In this document: piece after piece, positions 23,992-37,089 of the stretch
Numbering within the stretch: position 1 is the first letter of the stretch
Layout of the letters: each line of letters begins with the position of its first letter
NCBI GenBank assembly: GCA_963920765.1
Contig: OY987249.1
Coordinates: forward strand, 12,028,817-12,092,816
Length of the DNA stretch: 64,000 nucleotides
Reading direction: 5' to 3'
Origin: Ulota crispa
Taxonomy: Eukaryota > Streptophyta > Bryopsida > Orthotrichales > Orthotrichaceae
Position numbers and translations under genes: made by a program
The notes under the pieces: generated by a model
What the model was told of the DNA's origin: nothing
What the model saw: only the letters and a program-made list of their open reading frames with translations
The model's database searches: none

Positions 23992-26900
23992 CTAATTTAT
24001 AACATGCATTTTAAAAAAAAAATATTGGTTATCTTATATGACAACTACCATGTATCATGTGGTTATGTGTATACAAACCAAAAGCGTAAGGTAACATGGA
24101 TCTTGAACTATGTGAGAATACTCTCAATGAAAGCTTCAATGTCTTGTTTTTAAATCAAACATTAAAATAGTTCCTTTTATTAAATTACTATTAATGTTTC
24201 ACCATTATTAATTTCCTTACAAAATGTCAATTTAAAAAGATGACTCAAATATTGATGTTAATTAAAAATCAAAATTTAATTCACTTTTGTACAAACAAAC
24301 TTTTAGTTGCAATAAAACTATTATCATGGTTTTCTTTGCATTTCAAGTTATCCTTATTATTGGAATACACTTTAAGATCTTTTCATGCATTGGAGGATTG
24401 GCTTTTATCATCAATTTGGCCAAAAATTAAAAATTTGATGCATAATTTCTTAGCGTCAATATCAATGTTATCAATGTTTTTGAGCTAGTACTAAAATTGA
24501 ATAGCTAGTTTTAGCATTATCACCACCGTTACACTATGTTTATAGATTTTGGTGTAAAAAATGACCTAAATTCCTTGATTTTGAAAATTAATAAAGTAAA
24601 TGGAATTGTAGTACTTTTCAAGTATCAAAGGGCATAATTGAATTTTTTTATTTTTGGAAATGAGTTTTTAAAATCTTCATAAAATGGTGTACATCCTTTT
24701 CTTCAAATGGAACATGTACTAAGTTAAAATTATTCTTGAATTTTTGTTAATTTGGAGTTAGAAAGTCATCAAAACTAGAATCGTGAACAAGCATATGGCA
24801 AATGATTTGGTGTTATATTTAATACAATACATATAAAAATTATAAAATTATTTAATATACTAAAAAGCCTTTAAACAACTTGTATGTATTTAGAGATTAT
24901 AAATTATATGTATCCATGCATATTAATCATGCATTTATACATTTGATTAAATACATGGGATTATATATTAAATTGGATGAGTTATTAACTTTGCGCTAAC
25001 CAATGGTTAGACCTAATACGGTGCCTTTCACAAAAAATGAATACTGGCTGGTTTAGCATAAGGTTTTGGAAAGAACGGTGATACATTGTTGTTTAGGGTT
25101 TTGAGGGACTATGGAATGATTGCATCTTGTAATGAAATTGAATATGTTTTTTGATTTGTTAATAAAATTTCAACAAAGTACATGTGAGCAAGTATGCAAA
25201 ACAAATAGGAAAGTGGTGTTTTATTGTTATTGTTTAAGTCTTTGAAAAGCCATGGAATGATTGCGCCTTATAATTGAGTTCAATTAAGGCTTGTTATCAA
25301 GTTGCATCATCATTTGACAAATTGAAGGTTTAAGCACAAAATCATATATGACATTGAGTGCACTTGAATGTTCTTTAATATGTTGGCATGATGTAGTTTT
25401 TATGTGAGAGGCTAAGGGATAATTTCTCTTTACAATTGAGTTCAATGAGGTTTTTTCATTGCTTTGTCTAAATGGTTGAATGTTTAAGCAAGTTTGAAGC
25501 TCATATAGCAATGACAATGCTTTAATGTTATTTCAGAGCTATATCGTATTGTTGTTGTTTAAGATTTTGGTAAACAATTGCACAATTGTTTTTACAACTG
25601 ATTTTAATTAGGCTTGTTGAGTTGACATTGTGGATGTTTTGAGATGCATATATTGATGGCACCAGCTTCAATAACAGCAACGCCAATTGTGCCAAGTGCA
25701 GCATTTGGAGTGACAGGCTCTTTGAAAGATGGTGTGCAATTTTTAGAGGATTTGAAATTTGTGACCATGGCAAGCCATATCTTAATTGAAAAAGATGTTT
25801 CTAATTTGAGAGTGCCAGCGCGGTTCCTCACCGGCACTACTACCATGTGTGGTGTTTCAGCCATTGCTATGAGCTTTGACAGGAATAACTTGGCTATAGC
25901 CAAAATTGGAAGTAGTAATATGAACTTGCCTATGATTCATGTCTATGCTATTTCCAAGCTCATCAAGAGACACTCACTTGTGAGTTCTTTGATTGGGTCA
26001 CATCAGTATGTGTCATTGTGCTTTACATGTGAGGGGAAGCACATTGCTGCGCTAGGCGGCTCACCAGAGTGGCAATTGCAAGTGTGGAACATCATGGGGA
26101 TTAAAGTGGTGGGGACTATCAAGACCGTCACTCTCAACTCTACTGGTGCCTACCAGGTTGTGCCAAATAAGAATTTCTTGTATAGAAGCTTTTTTTGCTT
26201 TTGATCAACATTTTAATCTAAAATTTAGTTTTGTAGAATTCAAACAACTTATGGTATTGATGAGAGTTGCTTTTCTTTACCTAATATCTTGCAAACAGGG
26301 TTTTTTTTTTGGTTTTCTGGCCAATGCTTGTGTGGCATTCTTTGAAAATGGTTTGTAGCTTGCAAGCTCCATCCTATTTTTGGTTGGAGTTGAAGGTGAC
26401 CTTTATGCATGGATTTTTGCAATATCATGGGATTTTTTTGGAGGCAAAAAATATTTGTTGACATTTTTTTGAAAATATCCAAATAACCATTGGCATTACT
26501 TAATTATTGCATGGAATTGGATTAGACGATACCTCTTATAATTTCAAAGTGATGGAATCAATTTTCAATTTGACAAGAATTTTATGGAAGCCTAGACTGC
26601 AATGCAATTTTCATTGTTGCAAACTAACATTTTTTGAAAAAAACCCCTCTTTTTTTTCTATAGGCTTGAAGCTCACCTTTTTTTTTGAGGCAATTGGGCC
26701 TTAAATTGCCCAAAAAAAAACATTGCTTGCAAAGGTTTCATATTTGATACTCAAACATATATTGTGTAAACAACCATTTTTTTATCATAAAGCTTATAGA
26801 ATGAAATTGTTGTAGTATGGAATTAGCACGTCAAATGCAATATTAGGTAGACAACGTATTTTTCTAAAACTTTTTGCCCTTACAATGGCCTTGAGACTTT

Positions 26901-28027
26901 TGGCAGTTCATGCTTCTATGCAAACATCTTGATTAGATTGAAGAATGCAATAATAATAAGACAAGAAAGGGTGTTTTGAAATTTGAATGTGAGATTTTAA
27001 AAACTTGCCCTAATATAAGAAGTGCCATTATATACAAAAAAGATTCAAATGTGGAGTGATAGAGTTATCAAGCATTTGAATTTGTTATATTAATGTTTTT
27101 TTTATTGCACACTACCTTTTTGAACTAAACTAATAGGGCGAGAAGATATGCAATAACTTGCAAATAGTTTGATAACTATGGCCTTGAGCTGAAATGTTAT
27201 TGGACAAAACAATATTGCATATAACATTTTTATCTTAAGACTATAATTTTTCCTAAATATTTTTGATACCTAGGAATGTAGAAGACTACATTGTGTTTTT
27301 CAACCTCAAGTTTTCATTTGTCAAATTTTAACATGTCCTAAAATATTGATAGTGAGAGATTTGAGTTTCAAACTTAGTTGTGCACTTGACCTTAAAGATA
27401 GTGGGCTACAAGTGCAATTGAAAAGGGTTAACATTGTGGATTCTAGTCTTTAATTTTTCATCTATTGAGAGTACTTCATCAATTTCATGAAGACTCATTC
27501 TAAATCGGCAATATATTACTATTTGCTTTATTTTTAGTATTTTGAAAGGCATGTGCTTAACATGGTTTGTGATGCAGGTACGATGTTGTCCGATGGGTGA
27601 GAATTGGTTAACAGTGTGTGGCGATGGGTTTGCAAAAACATATAAGAGGGTGGACAATGATTTGCAACAAGTGTCAACTCAATATACAAACCAAGAGGGA
27701 CACAAGGTGTTTTGCCACACTTGAATTCCGCCACCTCTAGAGGCCATTGAAGATAGTGAAGATAAAGAGAAGTGTGAGGAAAGAAAAAATAGCCAAGTGG
27801 TCAAGAAGAAACAAAAAAAGAAAAGTGTTAGGGAAGCTTTGGTTGTGGATTGTGGTTGCGTGTACGCCCTTGACTTTAGAGAGCTTTTGTATGTCAATGA
27901 GGGAGAGGTGGGTTTCTTTCTAGCTCAAATTGAATTCTCTTAGCAACTTTGCTTCATTACTAATATCCATGGTCTATCAATGACAACATCATTTGTATCC
28001 ATTAGGGCAACGATTCACTAGTCCAAG

Positions 28028-28053
<26 letters not shown>
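28028..28053 (+). repeat. Poly-A tract (26 A) in a CFAP57-like intron
   Basis: Uninterrupted A run between exons 2 and 3 of the CFAP57-like gene. It could be the tail of a small retroposon inserted in sense, but no body or target duplication was identified. Confidence 0.8.
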
Positions 28054-28059
<6 letters not shown>

Positions 28060-29403
28060 ATTTGGATTTGAGAGTGGATTTTGGAATTTTGAAATAGCAC
28101 AAAGTAAAAAGGGGATTGAGAACAAATCAACATTATATACTTGGTTGATTTGACTAAAAATTCTCTAATAACATTTATAAAGCTACTAGAAAAAGCTAAA
28201 ATTGTTTTACTTTCAAGACAAGAATTGGGGTTTCTTTTTGCAGGCAATTGCAAGGATAACAATGCAAAGTCTTGGAGAGGAAATATGCATAGTCCATACT
28301 ATTATTCCATATTCAAAAGGCATCATTTGAGGTGAAAGTGGGATGCTTTCACTTTATGAATTTGATACTCATGACAGAGCACATAAAACCTACAAAAAAG
28401 TTAGGTTTGTGAAAGTGGATGCAACCAATGCTAGAGTTTGTGGTTTGACCTTGTCACTTTCTGAGGACATGTTGATGTGCTCATTGTCCAACAACTCTCT
28501 TGTCCACTTCTTGTTTGAGGACATTAATGACATGTCGGCCAACACTGTCTCTTCTAATGTCCATTCTCAGGTTTCTCTTCACTTTCCTTACAAGCTCATG
28601 TACATTACTAATTGCTCATCTCAAAAAAATTTACATCTTAACTTTGTCATTTATAGATACATAACAATGATATGGTTATTTTATGATTCTTGTGTATATT
28701 TTAATTTTGGGATGGTAGCAGTCATATCATGAAACATTCATAACAGGCATGGACACCAGTTTGCTAAAACCATTTGTGGTCACAAGCAGTATAGACAACA
28801 TTGTGTGTGTTTGGAACTATGAAGAACTTTCAAACCCAGTCTTTAAATCATTTCCATCTAAGGCCTTGTCTGTTTCCATGCATCCAAATGGTGCCTTCTT
28901 TTCTATCTTGAACTTACCTACTCAAAAATGCAATTATAAGTTTTGTTGCGTTTTGCTTGTTTACTTAGATGTTGACAATTTTATTAAAAAACCAATTTAT
29001 TTGCTTTTGGTTGTGTTGTTTCAACAATTACATTTGGGAACTTGATTGTTCTTGAAGAGGGATATTTCTTTTTCAAACTAGAATATAACCACTTGGATAG
29101 GACATGGCAGGATTGTATATGCTGGTTGGGTTTCTCGACTGCTTGTGTTTCTATGACATGCTTATTGATGACTTGAGGTTATGGAAGGAATTTGCATCAA
29201 TAAAAGGGTGCACCAATTGTGCCTTCAGTCATGGTGGCCAATATTTTGCAGCTGTGAGTGGCAACTCCGTTCATATAATCTCAACTTATACTGGTCATCT
29301 CGTTGGTCATTTTCAAGCTCACTTGAACAAGGTGAGCTTCTCCACCACCATTCATTTGCTTGACCTGACTCTGCTCTTGAATCTAGAACTATTCTTTGGG
29401 ACC

Positions 29404-29523
29404 CACTACTAGAAAATGGGCATTTTATGACTCTGATTTATGACTATTGTAAGTTGTTCATAATTTCAAATGACTCACGACAGTTATAAATCATAGGCAT
29501 AAAATGCCCATTTTCTAATAGTG
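29404..29523. mobile_element. CACTA-type MITE, 120 bp
   Basis: Terminal inverted repeats: CACTACTAGAAAATGGGCAT at the left, and CACTATTAGAAAATGGGCAT read inward from the right, continuing as TTTATG on both sides. Flanks are ACC and ACT, so a 3-bp target duplication is only two-thirds matched. Located in the intron after exon 5 of the CFAP57-like gene. Its ends match the CACTA superfamily, but the interior differs from the 19.8-kb element. Confidence 0.8.
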
Positions 29524-29762
29524 ACTTGATCCTCTAGACCTCTTACATTTATCCATGGTGCCATACTACCATTGACAACTCAAACATACTTACACTTGGT
29601 TAGATTTATTACTAAGCTTTGGGAACACACTGTGGTTAGTTGTCTATGGTTTATGGTTTATAATTTGAAACAAGATTATCCATTGTAATAGTGCAACAAA
29701 TTTGCCTCTTGTACCCATAGACCTCTAACCTCCTAAGCTTGACACTTTTGCATACTAACACC

Positions 29763-29900
29763 ATATTCATTAATTTGAGAAATTCCTAATATTAGGACTT
29801 TTGTGTTTTTACATCCTTAATAGAGTACTTATTGAAAATCTTTCAAGGACATAAAATCCAAAAGTCCCAAAGCGAGGAATTTTCCCAAATTAATAAATAT
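29763..29900. mobile_element. MITE with ATATTYATTAATTT termini
   Basis: Left end ATATTCATTAATTTGAGAAA pairs with the right end, read inward, ATATTTATTAATTTGGGAAA. An inner RGGACTTTTG block is also inverted. It belongs to the same family as 31576-31840 and 39019-39266 and lies in the intron before exon 6 of the CFAP57-like gene. Confidence 0.6.
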
Positions 29901-31575
29901 TGTGTTAATACATAAAACAACTCTATGTTGTTGATTGGGCAAGTTTGAAATGAGCAGGTACAAAGCATTTGGTGGGCTCATGATGACTTCAACATAATAA
30001 CAGCAGGAATGGACGGGGCCATATACAAATGGGACTTGAAGACATGCAAGCGAAGCCGTGAGCACGTCATCAAAGGGAGCATACAAATGTGTGCAATCGA
30101 TGTCAACGAGTCCAAGCTATTTCTCAGCACCACCTCAGATTGTAAGCTCCGTGAGCTGGATGCAGAGGAAGTCTTTCGAGTTCAGTACTCCAACCATCTT
30201 TTCTAGTGTTAAAGACCTTCCTTCCTTCAAATACATTAGTGAGCTGTGCATGAACCATCTCAAGATGACATTGATCAACTATGAATTGTGGATAATGCTT
30301 TGTTGCAAAGCTTTATAGAAAAAAAAGGCAAAAGAAAAGAAAAGGCATGTTTGTAATCCTCGATAGCCTTCTGATTGTCCACCTTGATCATTCAACAACA
30401 TGAAAGCAGCTTGTCCTTGTGCAGTTGGATCTCTTTGTAAATTGTGGCAGGGGCTCTTGTATTGATAAAAGATTGGGGGGTGCATTGTTGGGGCGTAGAC
30501 AATAGAAAGCGATATAAACCTCACACAAATTGTACACTTTGTACAAGGCAACCTTGTGTTTGCAGGAACTGAATGGGGAGCCATTCGTGCCTATCAATAT
30601 CCCTTCACAAGCATGCTTCTCCTGTATTTTAATTTTTAGTATAAAACATCCCAAACCTAATGAACTCAGATAGTCCAAAGTCCAAGAGTAACAACCCTTT
30701 TGGAGAAATGTGCAAAATAATTGGGGATCTCCCATCTTTTGTTTACTCATATATCAAGAGATCTTTTAGTGTTTTGCTTATATGTTTGTATTTATCTCCA
30801 AAAGTTCTTTGATATTTTGTATATATTTTTCCAAAGTTGTGCGTATCTTTTGATCTAAACATATTTCTGCTTTGCAAGCATTGCTTAATGTTTTACAAAC
30901 CAAATCTATTTTTGGACTAATATTTATGGAATTTAAACAATTTATATTTAGTTAAATGTGGCATTCATGTACGGGGAGGACCTCTTGTTCAGATTCTAAT
31001 GGAAGTCTTAAAAAGATACAAATAACATAAATAGTGCAAATTTAGATAAATGTGACGCAAAGGTAGTGATAAATATCTAATTATGAAGTAATGGGTGCCA
31101 AAGGGTGTTTGTTGCTTATCATAATGGTATTGAGCTTTGGATGTCAGGGCGCAAGAGTGTTCCATGAAGTGAAGGTATTTGCGGTGTTGGTAGTCCACAT
31201 TTGCATGAGCAATACTGACAATCGGCTCTTTTGTGCCTCAGAGGACGGAATGCTGGTCATGTTTGATGTGCGCATCCCGGGGGGCTCTCTCAGTCTCAAG
31301 GCTGCCAGGACCACCACCACCATAGCCTAGAGCCAAGAGGTGTTGATTGGCAAAGCTGACCTGGAAGATTACATGGAGAGGGTTCAGGAGCTGGAAACTA
31401 AGGTATGATACCTCTAACACAGATGATTTTGCAACTAAACCTATGCCTTATGGACTATCTATAGTAATAATCTAAAAAATGCTTTGCTTTGCAAAACTTG
31501 TGAAAAACATTTTTGAAACAGTCAAAAATACTTGCAAATCCTCAGAAAATAAATGCAAAAAATTGATAGAACAAG

Positions 31576-31840
31576 ATATTTGTTCATTCGGGAAAAAATC
31601 TTTCTTAAAATCAATTTTGGAGATACCCAATTTTGCAATTGCGAGAAAACATTGGTGATTTAAAGTGAGTTTTTTGATAATTCCTTCAAGATATTTCATC
31701 ACTGATGTAAGGTCTTGAAGAAATCATCATAAAATTCACTCTAAATCATCATAAAATTCAGTCTAAATCACCAAAAATAACTCTTAAAAGTGAAATTCAA
31801 AAGTCCCAAAAATTGGTATTTTTTTCCAAATGAACTCATC
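31576..31840. mobile_element. MITE related to 39019-39266
   Basis: Aligns with 39019-39266 over almost its whole length, including shared blocks TAATTCCTTC, AGATATTTCATCA, TCTTGAAGAAA and TTCACTCTAAATCA. Inverted ends are degenerate (ATATTTGTTCATTC against ATGAGTTCATTTGG). Located in the intron after exon 8 of the CFAP57-like gene. Confidence 0.6.
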
Positions 31841-32187
31841 TCTTTGAGATACGTACAATACATGGGAAGATCTCCAAGTATTTTAGAAACATGAAAAGTC
31901 TGTATATTTACATGAGTTGAATATGTCATTATGGTATTTTTGCAGATGACTCTTTGGTCTTTTTATACCTGAAGTTGGGATATTTGTTTGATTCTCGTGA
32001 CTACAGGTTGTGGACACAGAGAAGCATTGTGAGTATGAACTCAAATACAACAACAATCAACTAACTGGGAAGATCAAGGACCTAGAGAAACACTTTGAGG
32101 GACTCCTTGACGAAGCCTCTGCCAAGAACCAGGCTCTTTACATGGCCAAATCGGAAATGGTACATGTCTGATAAATCCAAAATGAAA

Positions 32188-32303
32188 CACTAAAAGAAGA
32201 ACCTTGTCCACAAAAATTGAACAAATAAAGACTAGAATAACTCATTTTTGTCATTGAGATCACTCATTGTTTAGTGATTATGGACACAGTTTTTCTTCTA
32301 GTG
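32188..32303. mobile_element. CACTA-type MITE, 116 bp
   Basis: Left CACTAAAAGAAGAACCTTGT and, read inward from the right, CACTAGAAGAAAAACTGTGT form imperfect terminal inverted repeats, both followed by CCA. Flanking triplets (AAA and ATT) do not match, so the target duplication has decayed or the ends are slightly off. Intron between exons 9 and 10 of the CFAP57-like gene. Confidence 0.65.
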
Positions 32304-32439
32304 ATTTTAACTTTCATATTCTTTCTTCATGTTTGAAGCTAGCTTACTAATTTTCTTGAATATGAGTGTTAGGAAAATTATTGCTCATTCAAACTATTGT
32401 GCAAGACAGCGTAAAGCAAGAAAAATGTAATAATCATAT

Positions 32440-32640
32440 GAGCTAGTCAAAACACCCCTCAATAAGTTGAAACTCTTTGTAACTCTAAGTAGGAAGGTCT
32501 TAGGATAAAAGTTCCAAAAATGTATTGAGACTATTGTTTACCAAAAAAATTGGCATTCAAAGTCAATTGTTATTTGACTTTTTTGGTCAAAAATTTGTTG
32601 GGTTATGGTGACTTGCACTATAGTAGCAATAGCGTCTGCA
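32440..32640. repeat. Dispersed repeat related to the foldback element at 46704-47090
   Basis: Shares CACCCCTCAATAAGTTGAAA / CACCCCTCAATTAGTTGAAA, CTCTTTGTAACT, and a downstream GGTGACTTGCACTATA / GGTGTCTTGCACTATA block with the 46910-47095 region. Only one arm is present here. Located in the intron between exons 9 and 10. Confidence 0.55.
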
Positions 32641-33246
32641 TCTTATAATAGGAGATAAGAAACTGTGATTTGTTTTCCATGAAGCAACATTTTGGTACAT
32701 ATTGCCAAGTGGGATTTTTGTGTTGTCTTGTTCTTGATTGATGTTGGTCGAAACAGGAGATGGAGGTGGAGAGAAAACAAATGAGCTTCAAACAATTCAT
32801 AATAAGCTTCTCAAGGACATGAAAAAAGCTTATTGTACAAAGATCATGGTGGAGATCTCAAGGTTTTCTTTATTTTTCCTACAGCACACCTAGATTTTGC
32901 ATAGGGCTGCTGAGGTGAATACTTGTGCAAAAGTATCTTCATGTTTGCCCTATTTTTGACCTTGAACCCCCCTTTTCATGTAATTTAATCTTGTTTTCTG
33001 AAAACACTCAGGTATGATGAGGTTGTGAATAGAAAGGAGATAGAGAATGCACGCTGGACCACAGAAATGGACATAATGAAACAAGCTCATGAACATGCAC
33101 TCCAGGTAAGATACACTAATAGAAAATAGGGCCTTAATCAAGCAGTCCTAATCAACATAATATGTCCTAAGCAACTCAATTCAATTCAAAATGTCCTAAT
33201 CAATTCATCTTGACCTACTTAATAGTGTTAGTTGGGGTCCCATTTT

Positions 33247-33405
33247 CACTACAAGGGAGCAATGTCAATTTTGATACTTTTTATCAATTAGGTCACCTTG
33301 ATTTTGACACTTTTTTATTAATTTGAACATATTTTTGTTAATTTTTTGTCAATTTGGACATTTCAATCTATTTGGACATGTCACTGCAAAAAATTTCTTG
33401 TAGTG
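33247..33405. mobile_element. CACTA-type MITE, 159 bp, with TTT target duplication
   Basis: Begins CACTACAAGG and ends CTTGTAGTG, flanked on both sides by TTT. The interior has repeated TGTCAATTT/GTCAATTTTGA motifs resembling the subterminal motifs of the 19.8-kb CACTA element at 2822, so it could be a deletion derivative mobilised by that family. Intron between exons 11 and 12. Confidence 0.75.
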
Positions 33406-33853
33406 TTTGTAATACTAATATATTGATTGTACTGAATGCATTGGTTGTACTCAACACAAAAATGGGCTCCCCCCTTCTCTAGAATGCAAAATAGCATTCC
33501 AATGTGGCTTTTCAACTACAAATATATTTCATTCAATCTTCTAATGAAATTTTCAAATTTGACTTATTTACAATAGTATTCTTTGACCTAAGCCTACAAA
33601 GGTTACAACATGTTGTATTTAACATGTTTGATCATGTGATTTTTTTTGGGAATCCTTTGCAATTCTGCACTTTACTATTGTGGAGTGCTATCCTTGTTTC
33701 TACATTCCATAAATGCAAGGTCTACTTTTTAAGCAAATATGTCACTCACCCTTTTAAAAAGGTAAAAGGAAAATAACTATCATCCAATAATCCATCAGAC
33801 TCCTCTTCATGATAGGCTTTAGATAAATGTAAAATCAAATTCTTGGACAATCT

Positions 33854-33968
33854 CACTACGTGTTCTAAATGACTATTCCACAATGATTACAGCTGAGTTA
33901 TTTAATGGCCATGGTGAACATTTACAACTATTGTGAACCAATTATTTATGCATATTTTTCTTGTAGTG
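33854..33968. mobile_element. CACTA-type MITE, 115 bp, with TCT target duplication
   Basis: Left CACTACGTGTTCTAAATGAC and right (read inward) CACTACAAGAAAAATATGCA, flanked by TCT on both sides. The interior carries an inverted motif (CACAATGATTACA against CACAATAGTTGTAAA) shared with 35990-36105, so these two are one family. Intron between exons 11 and 12. Confidence 0.75.
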
Positions 33969-34413
33969 TCTTAGTTTTAAAAAGAGGTTTGGTATCCTGT
34001 CTAATTAATGACCTTTTTGAGCCTCTTTAAAGGTCATCTCATTCATATTATTCTTAGAAAATTCATATTCAAATATATTTCACAACCTGGTTTTTTGTGA
34101 AGGCCAAATATGGCACCATAAGAAGCAAAGAGTTTGCAAATGTTCAAGCCAAGAACCCTAGCTCACGTAATAGTTAATAGCTTGAGGGAGATGGTGGCAT
34201 GGTGACGTGGCTAGGAGCTCATGGAAGCATATGAAGCAAAGCTTGAGGATACGCAAAAAGAGCTTCAGAAAACCAAAGAGACAAAAGAGCAAATAACGCT
34301 GGACAATGAGGAGGTTCAAAAAGTGGTGGTAGAGGATGCTCAACAAGAGATTGAAGAGCAACAAGAAGAGTAAGTCAGTACCCTTTCTGCTCCCACACTT
34401 TTTTTTAGTCATA

Positions 34414-34663
34414 CTCCCTTTGTCCTAAAACAATTGTCCTTGTTTTTTATTGCAACATTCTTGCATTGCTTTCTGTTAATTTCATTAAAAACAACGTAGT
34501 TCATGTGAATTCAAATCTCAATTTACAAGAATCATTGAAGTTAATTGCATGAGTTTGTCAAAAAAAAATTGAATTGGATACAAGAAAGATTCTATACAAA
34601 TTACTCAAAATTAATGAAAAAATGTGGAGTTAAATGTGGACAATCATTCTAGGATGTAGAGAA
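34414..34663. mobile_element. Stowaway-like MITE (degenerate)
   Basis: Left end CTCCCTTTGTCCTAAAACAA follows TA at 34412-34413. The right end, read inward, is TTCTCTACATCCTAGAATGA, followed by TTGTCC as on the left, and is bounded by TA at 34664-34665. The CTCCCT…GTCC signature and TA target site are typical of Stowaway elements of the Tc1/mariner superfamily. Intron between exons 12 and 13. Confidence 0.6.
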
Positions 34664-35989
34664 TACATAACTTACTTATGGAGTATTTTACATACTTATG
34701 GACTTTCTATGTTTTTGATCATCTCAAGATCTTTTTGTGTTTTGCATGTGCATACCAATGTTTTACAAACATCTTTTAAATGTTTGCAAACTAAAGAAAT
34801 TTTGGATTATTGGTTATGGGCTTTGTATAGTCTATCAAATGTTAAAATATAGCATTGTTGTTGTTTTGTCAAGGATTAATTTTCTTGAGAAACAGTTTAG
34901 TTTAGCTAGTACCAAAATTTGCAAGTAAGATATACATGGATGAGGCATAGCATTTATGCAGGTATGATGCAAAGTTGGTGAAAGCTGATGAAGCCATCCG
35001 ACACATCATGGGTGAAAATGGCATTTTGAAAAGCAAGTTCATCAAGTTCCAAAAGGAAGTGGACTTGTCATACACCGAGCTAAATGAGCTCTTGTGCCAA
35101 AAGAAAGAACTCTACGAAATTGTAAATGGCTGCCAACGAGATATTCAGTATGTGGCCGTTCATTCTCTCATTACCGAGTATAGTTATCATAAATCAAAGA
35201 CACAATATGTTGAGTTGAAGTCTTATAAGTATTAGTAAGGTAGGTAGCTTGAAAAGCAACATTTTAAGGGCTGATCTGCCTTTTCTTGGGCATTTTGGTT
35301 CGTCTAATTTTCAGACAAAGAGAAATGGATACCAAATATAGCACAATTTTTTTCATGTTTTTTGAAGCATTATTGACTTGTTGATGAATTTTTAAAGTAT
35401 TATATAGTAGGCACCTATTTGTGGTTCTAGGTCTCTCACAAAATGTTTCCTTGTAACTTGTAACGAGATGAGGTGAGATCAAGGAGTATGATTGGCTCTT
35501 GCAACAGGATACACCTTTCCTTTCATGACTAAAAAGGGTCCATTCAAGAACTACCCATATCCATTCTTGAGCTACCTATGGGACACTTTATCTGAGAGGG
35601 AACACAATTCTAGCTACCTACCTTAAACTCTTTTGGTATACGGTGAGGCTCCTCCTTTAGGGCCATTCCAAAAATTAGGTGCCCCAAGCTTGAAGGTGAG
35701 GGCATCTTATTAAAGGAAAGGTTGAAGAGCAAGTGTCTTGCACAACATATGGTTTCATCCCAAGGATAATTTTGCATTGTTTTGATCAAGCTAGCCTTTT
35801 GTAAAAGAGTTGTCTGCACAAGGGGTTTTGAGACAAGTGGGTCTTATGCTCTTTAGATTATCCGTTATAACAACATTTTCTTTTCTCAGTTGATTGTGGA
35901 GCTTTTTACTGATATTTGTACTTTTATTTTACACCCTTGTGATATTTCAAATTCAAGCTTAGGTGAGACAAGGATTCAAGAGGGTGTAG

Positions 35990-36105
35990 TACTAGTAGGA
36001 AAATGTGTCTTAAATGACTATAATGATTATAATTGAGTCAATTAACATTGTGGGCATTTACAATCATTGTGAATTAATCATTTATGCCCTTTCTTTCTGC
36101 TAGTG
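35990..36105. mobile_element. CACTA-type MITE relic, about 116 bp
   Basis: The right end read inward is CACTAGCAGAAAGAAAGGGC; the left is TACTAGTAGGAAAATGTGTC, with the first base changed. Both arms continue with TAAATGA-type sequence. It shares an ATTGTGGGCATTTACAATCA-type interior with 33854-33968. Intron just before exon 14. Confidence 0.6.
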
Positions 36106-37011
36106 TAACTTACCATTGTTACTATGTATTGTAGGATGATTGAAAAGGATTTAGAAGAAAGGGATGAGGTATTATTGGAGAAAGATCATGGCATATATGA
36201 GCTCAAGCGAGCAAACTAGGTAATATTAATAATGCCAATTGAAAATGTTACCTTTTGCCTGGACACGTCCTTGTGGTTAATTCTAAGTAATATTGAAAGC
36301 CACTCTAGTCTTGATTACATTTTTCTTTTTCTTTTATCTTTTTCACAAAAAAATTGTTCCTTAGAATTCCTTGTTTTAGGAGCTTTTATTTGCCTAATTT
36401 CCAGTGTAACAAACCAAAGCTTTGAATTGGTAACTGATTGCGAAGGAACTAGAGAAGTTCAAATGGGTTCTGGATTGGAAGATCAAGGACCTTATTCACA
36501 GTATTGGACCCTCTCAAATTGAAGCTGCTGAAGTAAAAGGTAGAATGAAAGCCATGGGTGATGAGTTATTAAGGTAAGTTGTTAAATAGTCTTTACATGC
36601 CATACTCAGCTAAATCATCTACATTATTCATTTAGGTTTGAACTTTTGGTTTTCTCATTAAACTTTGCAAAACATTTGGAGATCTCTCCATGTTTAGGCA
36701 AAATATCAAAATATCAAAATATCTCCTAACACATACGCAAAAAGTAGGGATTGATCTCCAAAAGTTTTGCATCTATCTTCAATAAAAACGTAAACATAAG
36801 ATTGTTATTTCTAGACTTTGGATTGTTCAAATTTATATCATTATGACATTCATATGTTTTAGCACCCACTTGTGGTACCTTCTTAAAGTTGATTTCACTA
36901 AGCAAGGTCAAATTCAATAGATTTGACCACAAAGCTCATTAATTTCTTTGTGTTTGGAAAATGGCAAAGTATAACTTGAATTGGAACATATCTTCAAATG
37001 CTACACCTTAA

Positions 37012-37089
37012 CCCTTTTTACAACAACAAGGTTTTTGAAAATACACTAGAAATCGACCTTGTTTTGGTTGTCTTGTAGTTGTTAAAGGG
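37012..37089. mobile_element. Tiny TTAA-flanked inverted-repeat element, 78 bp
   Basis: Left CCCTTTTTACAACAACAAGG and right (read inward) CCCTTTAACAACTACAAGAC are flanked by TTAA at 37008-37011 and 37090-37093. CCC termini with TTAA target sites are the hallmark of piggyBac-like transposons. Intron before exon 16 of the CFAP57-like gene. Confidence 0.6.

Larger units (their letters stand above)
22662..25643. other. AT-rich intergenic spacer
   Basis: Begins with the right ATA target duplication (22662-22664). Contains the 43-bp minisatellite and a T21 tract, and otherwise no gene-like reading frame. It separates the CACTA element from the CFAP57-like gene and presumably includes that gene's promoter, though I see no clear TATA element. 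Confidence 0.55.

Noticed and set aside
22662..25643. Additional CACTA or LTR retrotransposon in the spacer
   Set aside because: No paired ends, primer-binding site, polypurine tract or coding domain could be identified.
32756..32773. Frameshift at the start of CFAP57-like exon 10
   Set aside because: Using the AG at 32772-32773 as acceptor restores the family reading frame, so no lesion needs to be assumed.
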